DNA of 64,000 bases, taken from contig OX465584.1 of assembly GCA_950022655.1 (NCBI GenBank), positions 57,091,789 to 57,155,788 on the forward strand, given 5' to 3'. Shown here in pieces: positions 1 to 11,440 of the stretch. This stretch comes from Alentia gelatinosa (Eukaryota > Annelida > Polychaeta > Phyllodocida > Polynoidae). Each line of letters opens with the position of its first letter. The stretch's first letter is position 1. Below the pieces are notes generated by a model. It had not been told where the DNA came from, made no database searches, and saw nothing but the letters and a program-made list of their open reading frames with translations. The position numbers and the translations under genes are program-made.

Positions 1-1120
1 CACTGCAAATAACCAGGGAACCAACCTAAGTTCAAAGTCGCAACTAGCCTGGCGTTACCTGTCCCATATTTCATTTGGACAAGGAACCAGTCTGGAGACA
101 GAGGCGGCGGCCAATCTACCTCAGATTTATAAACCATTCTCACGCCTCCTGGTGGCACTCCGGTGAACCAGGGGCATGTACTATTTATAGCATGTGATCG
201 TGGTTGGGGTGGACAATACAGGTGTTGCCGTTCAGCGCCGCCTAACGTCCCACTCTCTAGTTACGCGGCCGCTCGAAGAAACACCGCGAGTCCGGCGGTA
301 TTCATATAGAGACATACAACAATCACACCTAAAGTGTGAACGGTGGGTGTGATTGCAGGAGTGTTGTTTTGGGCAGATTAAATTGCTGGAACAAACTAGG
401 TTATTGTATCAACGAGTCTGAGCTGTCTAAACTTTACAGTTGATAATTATCTTGGTTTTAACTTTGAGAAAGGTTAGCATATTATAGCTAGGCCTGCCTA
501 TGTATTGTGTATATAATTTGGTTATACCTGTGTTATCTAAGCTACATCTAAAGTATTATTCAGTTGATATACATGTATGATATACCAAATTGGAGCTGGA
601 ATACCATAGAATACAGTGCCATCATTTTGATGTACATGGGTATTATAAATGTATTACTTTCATACATTCAATGATCCAATGCTAAAGTATATGTTACCAG
701 GGGTATGTTTGGCAGCAAGCATTGCGTAACTACGTAGATAACATGCTATGGAAAAAGGCCTATTCACTCCAGTGGACACACTGGTCACTATAGAGGGTGG
801 TGACAGTTAAGTAGTATACACAGATGCTACACTGAACCAGGCAACGGAATGTTTTCAAACACTATTAGGCCGGGCGTCCACCTACTACGATATGGCTCCG
901 ATATGCTCTACGATGCATCTCCCGATAAAAAATCAAAATTGCTTCGGAAGGCCACCTTATATCGAGGCAGTTGACCACGTTTCTGCGATTAGACACCGAT
1001 AAAGACCCATGAATTGATCTGAAAGAGGTCATTATTCATATCATTCGGTAATTACAGTGACAAAGAGCAAAACCACATTGTAATGGCAATCATATTGCTT
1101 TGACAATGCCATGGTATATT
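1..1120. other. Unassigned sequence
   Basis: No coding exon or recognisable repeat was found. A small inverted repeat (CAATCACACC against GGTGTGATTG, 320-355) is the only structure noticed. Reading frames here are short and unconvincing. Confidence 0.5.
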
Positions 1121-1127
1121 ATTCTCA

Positions 1128-1305
1128 ACGGGGGTGTCCGCTTACGCGGGGTGTCTGTTAGGCGGGATTCTACTGTATATATATACAGTAGAACCCCGCC
1201 TAAAGGACACCATTGCTCGGAACGGTTCTCTCTTTTAGACACCCCGCGTAAGCGGCCACTTTGGCCCGGAACGGAGGGTATTCGCTTACGCAGGTTTCTA
1301 CTGTA
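1128..1305. mobile_element. P-family (pogo-like) MITE pair
   Basis: An element at 1184-1305 is bounded by TACAGTAGAACCCCGC and, inverted, TACAGTAGAAACCTGCG. The end of a second copy (1128-1177) abuts it, so the centre is the palindrome CTACTGTA/TACAGTAG. CAGT termini next to TA resemble pogo/Tigger elements of the Tc1/mariner superfamily; that assignment is inference. No transposase is present. Confidence 0.6.
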
Positions 1306-1423
1306 TATAAATATATATATAGATAGTTATAAAATTGCTAATATCAGATGTTCACACTTTACATACTAATAGTGAAATTTTAGTCCTCCACATTGGTGAA
1401 TGTGATGTGTATTCTACATGCTA

Positions 1424-1725
1424 TCGTAAAACTGGATGAGTTTTAATCTTGGCCACCATGTGCCACGACTGGAGTTTGGCATAGTGATTTCACGAGGCGA
1501 AGCTGAGTGGAGTCCGGAGCCAAAACTTCAGGAGTGGAATGCGGTGGCCACGATTAAAATGAATTAGGTTTTGATTTTATCCTACCCCATCTCCTCGATT
1601 TTGGAATATTACGTGATAACAATTCTGTATGCCACTAGTGGCATAAAAACTACGTATTCCAGTCAGCGTGGCATACGGAAACTCAATTTTAAGCTTATGG
1701 GATTTTATATTAGGGGTAGGATAAA
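1424..1725. mobile_element. FB2 foldback element, copy 1
   Basis: A long imperfect hairpin (1424-1575) is followed directly by a module with ends TTTATCCTACCCC (1576) and GGGGTAGGATAAA (to 1725). Hairpin arms pair around TCTTGGCCACC/GGTGGCCACGA, and the apex reads GAGGCGAAGCTGAGTG (1494-1509). The same hairpin-plus-module order recurs at 40288-40603. No reading frame; non-autonomous. Confidence 0.75.
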
Positions 1726-1879
1726 TACAAAGAAATTGCTAGGTCTTGTCACATATGTATTCAGATATATTCTGTGAGGGCTTTCCTGACATCTTTCGTT
1801 ATTCAATTGGCGATCACATCACGAACTGACTACCAAAACAAAACCAATGAATCTGGTATGGGGAAAGAAACATGGCTTC

Positions 1880-2120
1880 TGCCAAGTACCCTCTGGTAAC
1901 TCATTTCCGGGTTTTATGCGCATGCGTCATAAAGCGGCGTTCTTAATCCCTCACGTGACCCGGCGCCGTAATGAATGGCAGCTCCTGTTGGCTCCATGGA
2001 CCGCGCCATTTTGGGCAGGGGATGCTGGGACAGCGGCAACTGTTTCCGGAGTGTCTCGGCGAGGGAGCTCTTCGCTCCTTCTGTCAGTCAGAGTCTTTAC
2101 AAAGCCCTAATCCCTGACGC
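1880..2120. promoter_or_regulatory. Candidate GC-rich promoter
   Basis: This CpG-richer stretch contains an NRF1-like palindrome (ATGCGCATGCG, 1916-1926), the E-box TCACGTGAC (1951-1959) and a YY1-like GCGCCATTTTGG (about 2002-2013). The cluster is typical of TATA-less animal promoters. No convincing first exon is visible on either strand, so direction is unknown. Confidence 0.3.
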
Positions 2121-3139
2121 CCATTCGCGTCACACTACATTCCCTGGCTTCCCTTCTCTCTTTGTCTGCCTGGCTCTTATCTATTTTATACATCAATGCC
2201 TCCTACAGAGTTTTACGACGCATTTATTCACCGCTGTTTCCTAGTGTTTTTCCATGAAAGCCACACACCTAGTATCTTCTCATTTGGGAGACAGTCGGCC
2301 TCTGTCGCCCAAATCTGCCATTTATTGTCCGCCCTCGTTGGCGCATCTGATGAAATTCTTAAATCAAAGCAGCGATTAATCTCCTTCCACCGAAACATAG
2401 ATTAAGGCATAGTGTGGCAAAGTTCCTCGGGGGAGATTTGAGATGGAAGCCGTTCATTAGAAAGTTGTGCACCTTGGGTGGAGTCAATTTGCCGTTTCTA
2501 AAGGTGTCCCTCTTTTAACCTTCCATGTGATGCCAGGACTGCCTGTTAATGTTCTGATCTCTCCCCAACCCCTCATGCTCACATTAACCCATACCTGTGA
2601 CACTCCCCTCTTCTCCAAGCTGACATGCGCGTTCTAAGCCTTGCCGTCTAAGGACAAAGAGTAGCTCTAACCAAGACCATACTTTGACTGATATAACAAG
2701 AGCAATTTAACAATTACTCTACCATCCTGTGTTTTTTCTCTGTGACCCGCGCCGCCAATGTGCATTGTGCATGTCAGCCATCCTAGCCGTGGTTTGGACG
2801 TCTTGATCTTTGGCTTGCGATCAAGAACTGTGTTTAGGACAACAAAAGCCAGAAGGACAATACAGGAAGAGGCGTAATTGGTGGTGGCGGGGTACGGAGT
2901 GTCTATCAGAGACAGGCACTGAGATTCAAAGACTTCAGATACAACAGAGACACGCAAGAACTCGGCACGACACGGCGACTTTGGTGACACAGAAGGCCCA
3001 CTTTATCTACTTCTCACAAAGTGTTTGTGTGCTCCCTTCTTTCGTGGGCACACAGAATGCTACTGACATTACAGGTTTTATGGTGGTACCTAGACTGGCC
3101 TCAGTCCCTGTATCCTAACCCTGCGCCTGTGCTATCACC
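2121..3139. other. Unassigned, moderately complex sequence
   Basis: No repeat termini or exon-like frames are recognised. Frames of about 70-107 residues occur on both strands but lack domain features and splice context. Confidence 0.45.
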
Positions 3140-3270
3140 ACTTCCCTTACCCCTCCCCCTACACTCCACCTCCGTCACTGATTCCTAGGCATGTCAGGCG
3201 TTAGGGGAAGTCCAAATGTTGCAAAGTAGTTTTATTTCTTTATTATGTCCATAATCAAGCAAGTCGAGTT
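3140..3270 (+). repeat. Interspersed repeat related to 47.3 kb
   Basis: The run from a C-rich stretch through CAAAGTAGTTTTATTTC to TTATGTCCATAATCAAG resembles 47285-47735. The second copy is split by a SINE, which shows that this is a pre-existing dispersed repeat. Confidence 0.5.
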
Positions 3271-3410
3271 TGGAACCCTACGCTTATAAATATACATTAT
3301 TATATTTCAAGGAAACACACGCTCAATTATATCATGTGTCTGTTTGTGTGTGCCTCGTCTGTCGATGGTTGTGGAAGTGGGGGAGTATGAGTGGTTGTGT
3401 CCATGGGAAA

Positions 3411-3578
3411 ATGGAGAACTCGTCCCAAAAGGTTGCAGGACGTTAGGGCCCACCACCTTAAACTCGGGACGTTAGGGCCCACCCCACACCATGGTGTGAA
3501 AGCCATAGTCGCGCCTCGGTTGCACCGCGATGCCGCGGTCACACCTATGGTGCCGGGAGGGAGATGTTAGGGCCCACC
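3411..3578 (-). mobile_element. J-family fragment
   Basis: Three copies of GACGTTAGGGCCCAC-like sequence (from about 3439, 3469 and 3564) surround a GC-rich segment with GGTGTGA and TCGCGCCTCGG, matching the J elements at 51897-52172 and 52287-53055 in reverse orientation. A short I-family piece (TGGAGAACTCGTCCC) precedes it, and a stray J terminus lies at 4324-4341. Confidence 0.6.
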
Positions 3579-3762
3579 TAATTTTGCACAATTGTTTAAT
3601 GTTTGAAAACTGGAGAACTCGACCCGTAAAAAACTCGACCCGTAAAAAACTCGACCCGTTTTAAATCTTCCATACTCAAACATCTCAACTGTGAATAAAT
3701 AATATATTTAGTAGCAAGTATAAGTAAGTAACCCTATCCCTAACCCTAACCCTTATCCTTAA

Positions 3763-4134
3763 CCCTTTCACGCCGGGCACCTCTGACAAAGCAATGTCGG
3801 TAAGGCCGGGTAGGGTTTTAGTATATACCGCCAGGGGACGGGGTCTTTTCAGGCCAATTATGATAATTTCACTTTTGATCACGTGATAAAACACGTGGTC
3901 TTTAATATTATTTTATGAGTATTTCAAAATCGTTAGGTTAATGTTATACCAACATCCTGTGAAAATTTCATCATTATTGATCAATTATTTACAAAGTTAT
4001 TACACATAAACTATGATTTTGTAAGTCTTAGAAAATGATGCCTTAAGGCATCATCCGGCCACACACGGCGATGCCTTAAGGCATCATCCGGCCACGGGCG
4101 GCGATGCCTTTAGGCATCACCCGGCGCCCAAGGG
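3763..4134. mobile_element. K-family piggyBac-like MITE
   Basis: The 372-base body starts CCCTTTCACGCCGGG and ends CCCGGCGCCCAAGGG, an imperfect terminal inverted repeat, with TTAA on each side (3759-3762, 4135-4138). TTAA duplication plus CCC termini is the piggyBac hallmark. Near the right end, palindromes of the type GATGCCTTAAGGCATCA occur three times at roughly 35-base spacing. Removing it restores an uninterrupted telomere-like tract. Confidence 0.8.
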
Positions 4135-4138
4135 TTAA

Positions 4139-4316
4139 CCCTATCCCTAATCCTATCCCTATCCCTAACCCTAACCCTATCCCTAACCCTAACCCTTATC
4201 CTAACCCTATCCTTAACCCTATCCCTAACCCTATCCCTATTCCTAACCCTATCCCTATCCCTATCCCTGTCCCTATCTCTAACCCTATCCTAACCCTTAC
4301 CCTAACCCTAGGTTAG
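4139..4316 (+). repeat. Degenerate telomere-like tract
   Basis: About 180 bases of mixed CCCTAA, CCCTAT and CCTAAC units, continuing the tract at 3729-3758 across the K insertion. Variant hexamers and internal position argue for an interstitial repeat. Confidence 0.8.
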
Positions 4317-4559
4317 CTTTAGGCGGGCCCTAACGTCCCGATGTTAGCTAACTCGTTCCGCACCGACCTCCCATATAATTGTTGTAACAATGCATTATTT
4401 AATCACAAAACTTTGTAGTTGTAGCGTATACTTAAGTGGTTCGTAATCGTATCATGTAACCTACACCGTTAGCTAAACCTGCTCTCTACATTCGTGAAAA
4501 TAAAGTTTGCCCAGTCACAAGAGAGAGGAATAATGTTCTGTGGTGGTCAAGAAATCTGA

Positions 4560-4965
4560 GCGCATGCAAGAGCCAAGAATCGTATGAATACGCAATACTC
4601 CACGAGTTTGGATTACCTGTAGTCATCATTGAGGCAAAGCCAAGTGACGATTACAGCGATGAGTGCAGTATTGTTTATTTCACGATTTGAGTATGGTTCT
4701 GGGTTTATCTCACCCCTTTCATGGACATTATTATCCATCGTATACAAAGGCCCCATTGAAAATATATGGGGACTCAGTAAACCACTACTCATTGTATAAA
4801 ACCTGTCAGATACCATAACTGTGGTATACGGATTCAAACCTGTGGTATACGGCCTCAAAACCATGGTGTACGGGGAAAATAGTCCCTTTTGCTATAGAGC
4901 AAAGAAATAGTTCCTATTGTTATACCTGTTGATATGGCAATTACTGGGTTTAATTTGTTTGAAAA
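4560..4965. mobile_element. Foldback hairpin plus FB1-related module
   Basis: A hairpin (4580-4690) has apex GAGGCAAAGCCAAGTG (4631-4646). Beside it, 4720-4965 carries TTATTATCCATCGTATACAA and three direct repeats of CGTATACCA type. The same module is present inverted at 46055-46300. Its end resembles the FB1 terminus TTATTATCCACC. Confidence 0.6.
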
Positions 4966-5254
4966 GATGGATGATAAATACAACAAATGATGATTTTGTA
5001 GACAGGCGGCTCTGTAAACCACTCGCGGTTGACATCGTAATACACTCGATTATTGTCTATTTAAAGTAGCATCAAAATTTCAGAATAATTCAAAATAGTT
5101 CTACAAATCCATTAAGGGCCTATTCCACCGACCCGGCGCTAGCCATCGCCACGGCCCGTATAGGGGTCGCCAGTGACTACCGGCTCGGTGGAAGAGTGTG
5201 AAATGTTCCCCTGGCTGTGCCCAGCTCCAGGCTGGCAGTGACAGGCTACGGCCA

Positions 5255-5563
5255 GGGACCTGTTTCAATAGACAGTGACATGTCTAGATGGCGTCTAGAT
5301 GGTGTGTCCGGTTTCATAAGAACTAGACATTAGACTTCGTTTTGTCCGTTCTTGCTTGCACTGTTGGTGCCGCTTTTCATATCTGTCTAACACTTTTGTC
5401 ACAGAACTAGTGAAACAGGTCCATGATGTGTCTAGATTTGTCTAATTCTTATGTTTGGGGTCTGTATTTCCTAAGGGTAGCTACTTGTGGTGTCACGAAA
5501 CTAGACAGACCCAATGTCTGTATGGTGTCACAGACATGTCACGAGACTAGTGAAACAGGTCCC
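5255..5563. mobile_element. MITE with GGGACCTGTTTCA ends
   Basis: Ends GGGACCTGTTTCAATAG and CTAGTGAAACAGGTCCC are inverted. Inner arms share TGACATGTCTAG/GACATGTCAC. An internal right-end copy at 5408-5423 suggests a duplicated or nested end. About 309 bases with no coding content; superfamily not assigned. Confidence 0.65.
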
Positions 5564-5739
5564 AGGTGTAGAATCTCACTGCCGCTACCAATCGGGGAAG
5601 GGCCGCCGGTAACCTGTGAAGCGCCACCTGGCTGAAATGACCATATATTGGCAGAAACCCTGCTCCTCCACTGAGCCGGCCAGTATAGGCTGGGATAAAT
5701 TTATGCGGGAATCTCCAAAACAAATGATACTGTTCCGCC

Positions 5740-5790
5740 TGCATAGGATTGCCAGCAAAAGCTGATTAAATTAAGCTTTTGCCTGCTGGA
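5740..5790. other. Small hairpin
   Basis: CAGCAAAAGCT and AGCTTTTGCCTGCTG are inverted around a GATTAAATTA loop. No U-tract follows, so I do not call a terminator. Confidence 0.35.
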
Positions 5791-6169
5791 ATACACAGCT
5801 GGCCAACTTGGGTAGGCCTATACATCGCCTGTTGAGTGCTCCTAGCCTCCACATCAATGGAAACAGTCAGGGATGCGGTAGCTTGAACGGGTGATACCTG
5901 CGAACCGTAAACCTGTGAGCGGAGGCCGAAAGTTTGGACAGTTTAGGTTCTATGGGCAGTATGTCAATACCAGAGTGTGCTGTACACATTCATATCAGCA
6001 ATCTTATCTTTATTGACCTTAATTATCCTGTTAACTGCAGTAGTCAGTGGAAAATGCAAGGAAATAACAAAAGAAACAAAAAGCCCCCACCCCCCACCCA
6101 CCCCAGAAATACAAATATTAAATGTGCCCCCACTTCACACACACACCTACACACACACACCCGTATGGT

Positions 6170-6641
6170 GGGGCCATCCATAAAATACGGAAGAGGGGTG
6201 GGGAGTACATAATTTGGGAAATTCTGCGTCCCATCTTTAACTAAATGCGTAGATGGAGGAAGTTTCAGTATTTATAGGGAGCCAAAGTGAACCCACTGAA
6301 ACCACAGATACCCGTTTACAAAACCCCATTTCCGGTAAGAACGAGGCTTAGTGCTAAACATGGGTGTTTTAGGCTAGAATTTTGTTTTTGGTCTCTTTTG
6401 TTACTTTTGGAGTGTAGTTTATTACTATCGTCTCTGAATAACTCTGTCTCGAAGCTACGATGACAGTTGTTAAGTTTATCAAAAATATGGATCTAAAAGA
6501 TTGGAGAATGAGACATATAATCTCGAACCTACATAGTCAAAGTACTGAGCGCATATATCCGGAAATGGTATTTTGTGAACGGCTATCTGTGGCTGCAGTG
6601 GGTTCACTTTAGCTCCCTATGCCTACTATATGGATGGCCTC
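6170..6641. mobile_element. N-family element split by another insertion
   Basis: Left end GGGGCCATCCATAAAATACG and right end ATATGGATGGCC match the termini of N copies at 24847 and 51237, including the GGGGTGGGGAG and AAATTCTGCGT motifs. The copy is enlarged because a second element lies at 6277-6617. A short A/C-rich run with (CA)n precedes it. Confidence 0.65.
6277..6617. mobile_element. TA-flanked MITE nested in N
   Basis: The 341-base element has imperfect inverted ends of about 55 bases, starting GGGAGCCAAAGTGAACCCAC and GGGAGCTAAAGTGAACCCAC, with TA on each side (6275-6276, 6618-6619). TA duplication suggests Tc1/mariner-type insertion. No transposase frame. Confidence 0.7.
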
Positions 6642-7186
6642 GGAGTAACAATTCATAGAAGTATACAATGCAATTAGAGCATAGCAGGTTAAAAAAAAAA
6701 AAGCACTGGCCATAGAGGAAACCTTTTGTATAATTTAGACCTTTTATTTAATTGTATGGTGGCGCCTGCTTCCTATGATATGTTATGATCCTACACCCAC
6801 TTAAATCAAAATGATCAAAGGAACAATGGACACTATCAAAACTGTGGCATTTTCATTTAGTAGCTTATTCTGCTTCTACCGACGAGTCGTTAATTCGAAA
6901 TGGAAAATACAAAAAGCTACATACAATATTGACATAATTGTAATATCTTAATGAATGGGCCCAAGATCTCTCTTTTTTATACTGAAACATTCATTCACTG
7001 AATGCTATTGTTGCCTGTTGGCCATTCATTATTCAAAGAGGTATCTAAGGCCTACTTTGTGTGTTTGACAACCCTTTATATAACCCTCACTGTATATATG
7101 ACACATAGCTGTGGGTGTATTATCACTAACACGTGTATTTAAATTCATTATATATATACTATAAAGGAAAGTTTAGTGTCATGGCT

Positions 7187-7461
7187 CGTATCCTATCGAG
7201 TTTGAATCACATACCCGGTAGTAATTCACAAGCTGAAGCCACGTGAATTAGCCTACATATAGTAGCGATTAAATTGAGATGGGATCGAGCTCTGACCCTA
7301 AACTTGATTGGGTTTCTGAATTTATCCCACCCTTCATATTGACTAATGGGCTAACACTTGTGACATAATCCACCATTGGATAATTTCCCTGAATATCTGG
7401 GCTTTGGATACGAGTTTCTATTGTTAAGTATATGAAGGAAAAATACCAGGGGTAAGATAAA
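7187..7461. mobile_element. FB3 element, copy 1
   Basis: A hairpin (7187-7310) with arms around GAGTTTGAATCAC and apex CAAGCTGAAGCCACGTG precedes a module from TTTATCCCACCC (7321) to GGGGTAAGATAAA (7461). The organisation matches 55939-56188. Confidence 0.65.
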
Positions 7462-7854
7462 GAGATGTATTACTGGGATTCCTAAGAATTTTTTTTTATT
7501 ATTCATACTCTATCAATTTCAGCTATGTTAACTGGTTTTAATGATCATGCATTTACAGCATGAAAGATGACATAGTATTATGATTTGGATTATCCTGATG
7601 GTTGAGTATTTGGTGCCTTAATTAAATCACCAAGATCAGTTAAAATCACATCACGTTCTTTGCTCAAGGAAGTCTTCTCAATCAACATGATTTCAACACG
7701 CTTAATGTGCACATTAGGCTACAATTAAATCATAATGATATTTTGTTATGTATAGCAGAGTTTTCATATTTGATAACTGAATTCTTTTTATTTCGAAACC
7801 ATTGTTTTTTTCTCATGGTATCAGCTCAGGTAGGTCCATATTACATGTTACCGT

Positions 7855-8441
7855 ATCTCACCCCGGTATTTTTCTCCATAGGCTTAACGTTAGGAACTCG
7901 TACTCCACGGGCGTGAATGTAGCCTACTTTATCTCACCCCTGGAATAAATGTCCATAGGCTCAACATTGGGAACTCGTTCTCCATGCCCCTACAAGTATT
8001 GCAGTCCGTTCTCCACGGTTAATATCCTGTGTGTTGTCCATTCGTTTAGTGTGTACAGGGGTGAGATAAATACAGAATGCAACTCGTTTTGGTCAAAGAA
8101 GTCATTCTCCAACTCGTTTGAATGCTACGTGATATTCACTCGGCTGTCACCTCGTTCATATCACTCCACATCAAACTCGTGAAGAACAACGACTTTGACC
8201 AAAACTCGTTGGTTTCTTCTTTATTACCCAATACTCAATGGCTAATTTGGCGAGTTATTCCAGCAATAAATGATGTTATACGGGGTGAGATAAAATCAGA
8301 AACCCACTCGATGAGAATAACTTGGTTTGCACTCCACCTCGTTTGACCGCTACGTAATTCACTCAACTTCGCTTCGTGGATTACTCCGTAGTAAAACTTG
8401 GTGGAGTACGGACCAAGTTATTCTCATCTCGTGGGTTTCCT
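7855..8441. mobile_element. FB3 cluster
   Basis: A partial left end at 7855 is followed by a module 7929-8072 (TTTATCTCACCCC to GGGGTGAGATAAA), a hairpin 8078-8213 with arms around AACTCGTTTTGGTCAAAG, a further right end at 8281-8294, and a second hairpin 8300-8441. Both hairpins have GA/GA at the apex on the minus strand (TC at 8140/8152 and 8363/8374). Confidence 0.7.
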
Positions 8442-8449
8442 TCTAATTA

Positions 8450-9693
8450 TCACCAACAACCCTATCAGTATCACTGTGTGAATTGATTCTGACTCTGAGG
8501 CAAAGGTGGCCAAACCTAGACTAAAAATAAAGATACAACTCATTCGTTTTAATATAGCGGTTTATTTCTTAGATCTCGCCATATGCCTTGCCTTGTGGAG
8601 ATTTCCATAACTCTTTGGCAGTGGCACAATAGGATTTAGTAGGATTTGGCCCCCTCGTGAGTACAAAAAAAACCCCACTGTGCAAAGCTTCAGTCGACCT
8701 CCCGCCGGCGGTCCCACCTCGGCCACTTGATTCTACTTTACTCACTAGACGGCGCAACAGGCATACCAAATTCCAAGATGGCGGCCTCCATGATACAGGT
8801 TTGTTTATCGTGATCTAGTTTTGTTGTCCTTATGTACCTACTGACCCACCTTATCATGAAACGTCATCACACTGATAAGATAAGAGTCGTAGTATATGAG
8901 AGTTATCTATCTGGACGCACTGTTGACGTATGTATAATGCAGTGACTAAAAAACGTGACACTGACTTGGCTGAGGCAATGCTGTCTCACTCAGTCTGTGC
9001 CCTTTCTCGGGGAGTGGGTCAGTTGAAGGTGTGCCTTTGTTGGCCGTCAACGATTGGTTCTGAGGTGACCTTGACTTACAGGCCTGTCATCGGTCTATTT
9101 CTAGGCCTCCCACATGTCCCATGTGGAATATTCCTCTGTGTGTTTTCATCCCATGAATATAACGCAGAAAAACAGAGAATTATCTAAGTGATATGGAATG
9201 ACACTGACAAGCAATTGTGACACTGACGCATTGTGGACTGTAGTTAACTAGTGTGACTGAATGAAAGGAACTGATTTAGTCTGTGTGTACTACGTTCTCA
9301 GCCTGACTCAGGTCTATACAGTATTGTCAGTATTGAATAACGAATCGGAATTGATAGATACGTTTATGTATTTCTACTCACGAAGTTATGAACTAAAAAT
9401 AAATGAAACCCGAACATATAGCTAACCTACAAGGCTTTAAATATAGTATAATTCATAAACACTTAAATGTTAGAGTTAAACTCGTATGAATAATGAATCA
9501 AAGTTCAAACTCCACCTAATTGGTTCTAGCTTAATTATTTCAATATGTTAAGCCCTTCAGTACCCGCATGTTTGACATTTTAAAAGGTTCATAGGAATTT
9601 ATGCACACATAACTCTACTTGATGATAAGAAATATACCGGTATGGTATTTTAAGAATTATAGGGGCCTGTTCACCATGATGAAATGAAGGATA
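8450..9693. other. Unassigned sequence
   Basis: No exon or full repeat was identified. AAGATGGCGGCCTCCATG near 8775 resembles the right part of family Q or a YY1 site. Several frames under 90 residues have no supporting features. Confidence 0.4.
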
Positions 9694-9790
9694 GGGGCTA
9701 TCCATAACGGCATAAGGTACGTAGGCGCTAGACTGAGAATGGGTGGGGGTCTACATATTGCATAGGCCTGCGTATTCTATGAATGGCCCC
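9694..9790. mobile_element. Degenerate N-family remnant
   Basis: GGGGCTATCCATAACG and TTCTATGAATGGCCCC are inverted and resemble N termini, with a G-rich GGGTGGGGG and GCGTATTCT inside. Short and diverged. Confidence 0.4.
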
Positions 9791-9888
9791 GTGTCAAATA
9801 ATTAACTAAGTCTGTTGCACACATTTTCCGAGAATGTATGGTTTGCTAATCACAATTCTCTCAGAATAACCATAGTATGTTTTGTTAA

Positions 9889-10196
9889 CCTTTTAAGGAC
9901 GAATAATGCCTTGAGGCGTCAACCAGCCCAGGCCATTTCTCTTAAATCTATAAAATTATTTTTGACAAGGAAATAATTTATTAAGATCCATGAAATCTTC
10001 AGAAAATGTAGGTATAACATCATAATTAATATTAGTAAGCTAGAATAAGTGAAATGTTATTGATTACCAATAATATCACGTGGTGGAACATCAAATCATG
10101 ATTTTATTCAATATGTTCGTCCTTTAGAGATGTACACTATGGCTAGCACCCGTCCTTATGGTGACAGCTCTGCCACAGGTGGCCGTCCTTAAAGGG
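9889..10196. mobile_element. K-family MITE, copy 2
   Basis: Ends CCTTTTAAGGACG and, inverted, CCCTTTAAGGACGG, with TTAA on each side (9885-9888, 10197-10200). Interior similarity to 3763-4134 includes a CACGTG-type segment and a diverged AATGCCTTGAGGCGTC palindrome. Body 308 bases, non-coding, piggyBac-like by duplication and ends. Confidence 0.75.
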
Positions 10197-10200
10197 TTAA

Positions 10201-11185
10201 TCATCACAAAAAGGTATGAAAATGCTATAAAATGGCTGCCACATTTTTGCGCAGGACTCTCCATAGACCGGATATTCTATCCTGTAATTCTCCTATGAGA
10301 GATTTCCAATATCCTTCGATATTCACGGAATGTTGTAAAACCACAAAGCGGACGCTAAAGCCATAACTGTGTACCAGGAAATCCCTCGAGCGACTAGGCG
10401 TTATCAAGATATGGATAGATAATCTTTATTACGATTGATTTCACATCTTACTATGGTGTCCTCAATAGAGACTGTTATCTGCTAACTATAGGTACATTAG
10501 CAGTAGATCCATATATATAATATGATATATATTATCTGCAGATTCCGTTGGAACCTGGGACTACCGTATATAAATTCTCTTTAGAAGGTTTAGTTTTTTG
10601 GGGCTTTTTTTCCCTCTAGAAGGTATAGCATAAATATTTCTATATCTAATACATCTTACAATCTTCTAGATAACTGATTTAAGAGTAAACACGGTTGATA
10701 CCAACTATGTCCGCAGTTGCACTATGCTTGTCTATACCTTTTATTTTATTTTTATATTTTTCTATACGTTTTATTTTCTTTATACGGACATATCAGTGAC
10801 TGCTCATCAAAGGAAATGTTATTTCATTATTTAATATAGGCCTATATATCTCACGATGACTTGGGAGGTATTGAGTGTATTTTTTTGTCTCTTTTTAAAG
10901 CTGTTTCTGTACACTCCCTGTTTCATCTGGCCATACATAAAGATATCTGCATACTTCACCTTATGAACGTACTTTGAGTGGAAGATGAAATAGATAAGAC
11001 ACATTCCGAGACACCCAATCAGAGTCTGGTGTGCGGTGGTGGATTTATCTTCTAAATCTGCATGTCATTAATAGGAACCATCAGTGATATGTATGCCCAT
11101 TTGTATGCATTATTTATAAGGCAACATCGTGCTATGTCATCTCAGTTGATAACAAGAGTCTACTCATCTTCTCTATCTCTATCTT
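10201..11185. other. AT-rich unassigned sequence
   Basis: No exon-like frame or repeat terminus is recognised. TATA-rich stretches near 10500-10540 and T-rich runs near 10600-10780 are simple composition. Confidence 0.45.
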
Positions 11186-11425
11186 TTATCTCACCCCTGG
11201 TATTTTTCCTTATAGACTTAACATTGGGAACTCGTACTCAACGCCTATGGAGTATTTGTAAAATATACTGAATGGGGAATTATGTCATAAATGTTAGCCA
11301 ATTAGTCAATGTGAGGGGTGAGATAAATTCAGAAACCTTTTCAAGTTTACAGTCAGAGCCCAATCCCATCTATTCAAACTTGATAGGATACGAGATCTGA
11401 CTGTACATTTTCATAGGTTTCCTAT
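11186..11425. mobile_element. FB3 element, copy
   Basis: Module 11186-11327 runs from TTTATCTCACCCC to GGGGTGAGATAAA and includes the family string CTTAACATTGGGAACTCG. A weak hairpin follows (11330-11425), with arms around AAACCTTTTCAAG and TCAAACTTGATAGG-type sequence. Confidence 0.6.
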
Positions 11426-11440
11426 ATGAAAATGCTGCCT

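Larger units (their letters stand above)
3609..4316. mobile_element. I-family element with telomere-like core
   Basis: It begins with ACTGGAGAACTCGACCCG and repeated ACTCGACCCG motifs. A segment of about 100 bases follows that matches, inverted, 43175-43345, then a long tract of TAACCC/TATCCC units. A K element sits inside the tract. The second locus (42562-43344) has the same order, so the telomere-like tract belongs to the repeat rather than to a chromosome end. Confidence 0.6.

Noticed and set aside
4139..4316. Chromosome-end telomere
   Set aside because: Units are degenerate and interrupted, unique sequence lies on both sides, and the tract belongs to a dispersed element also at 43.1 kb.
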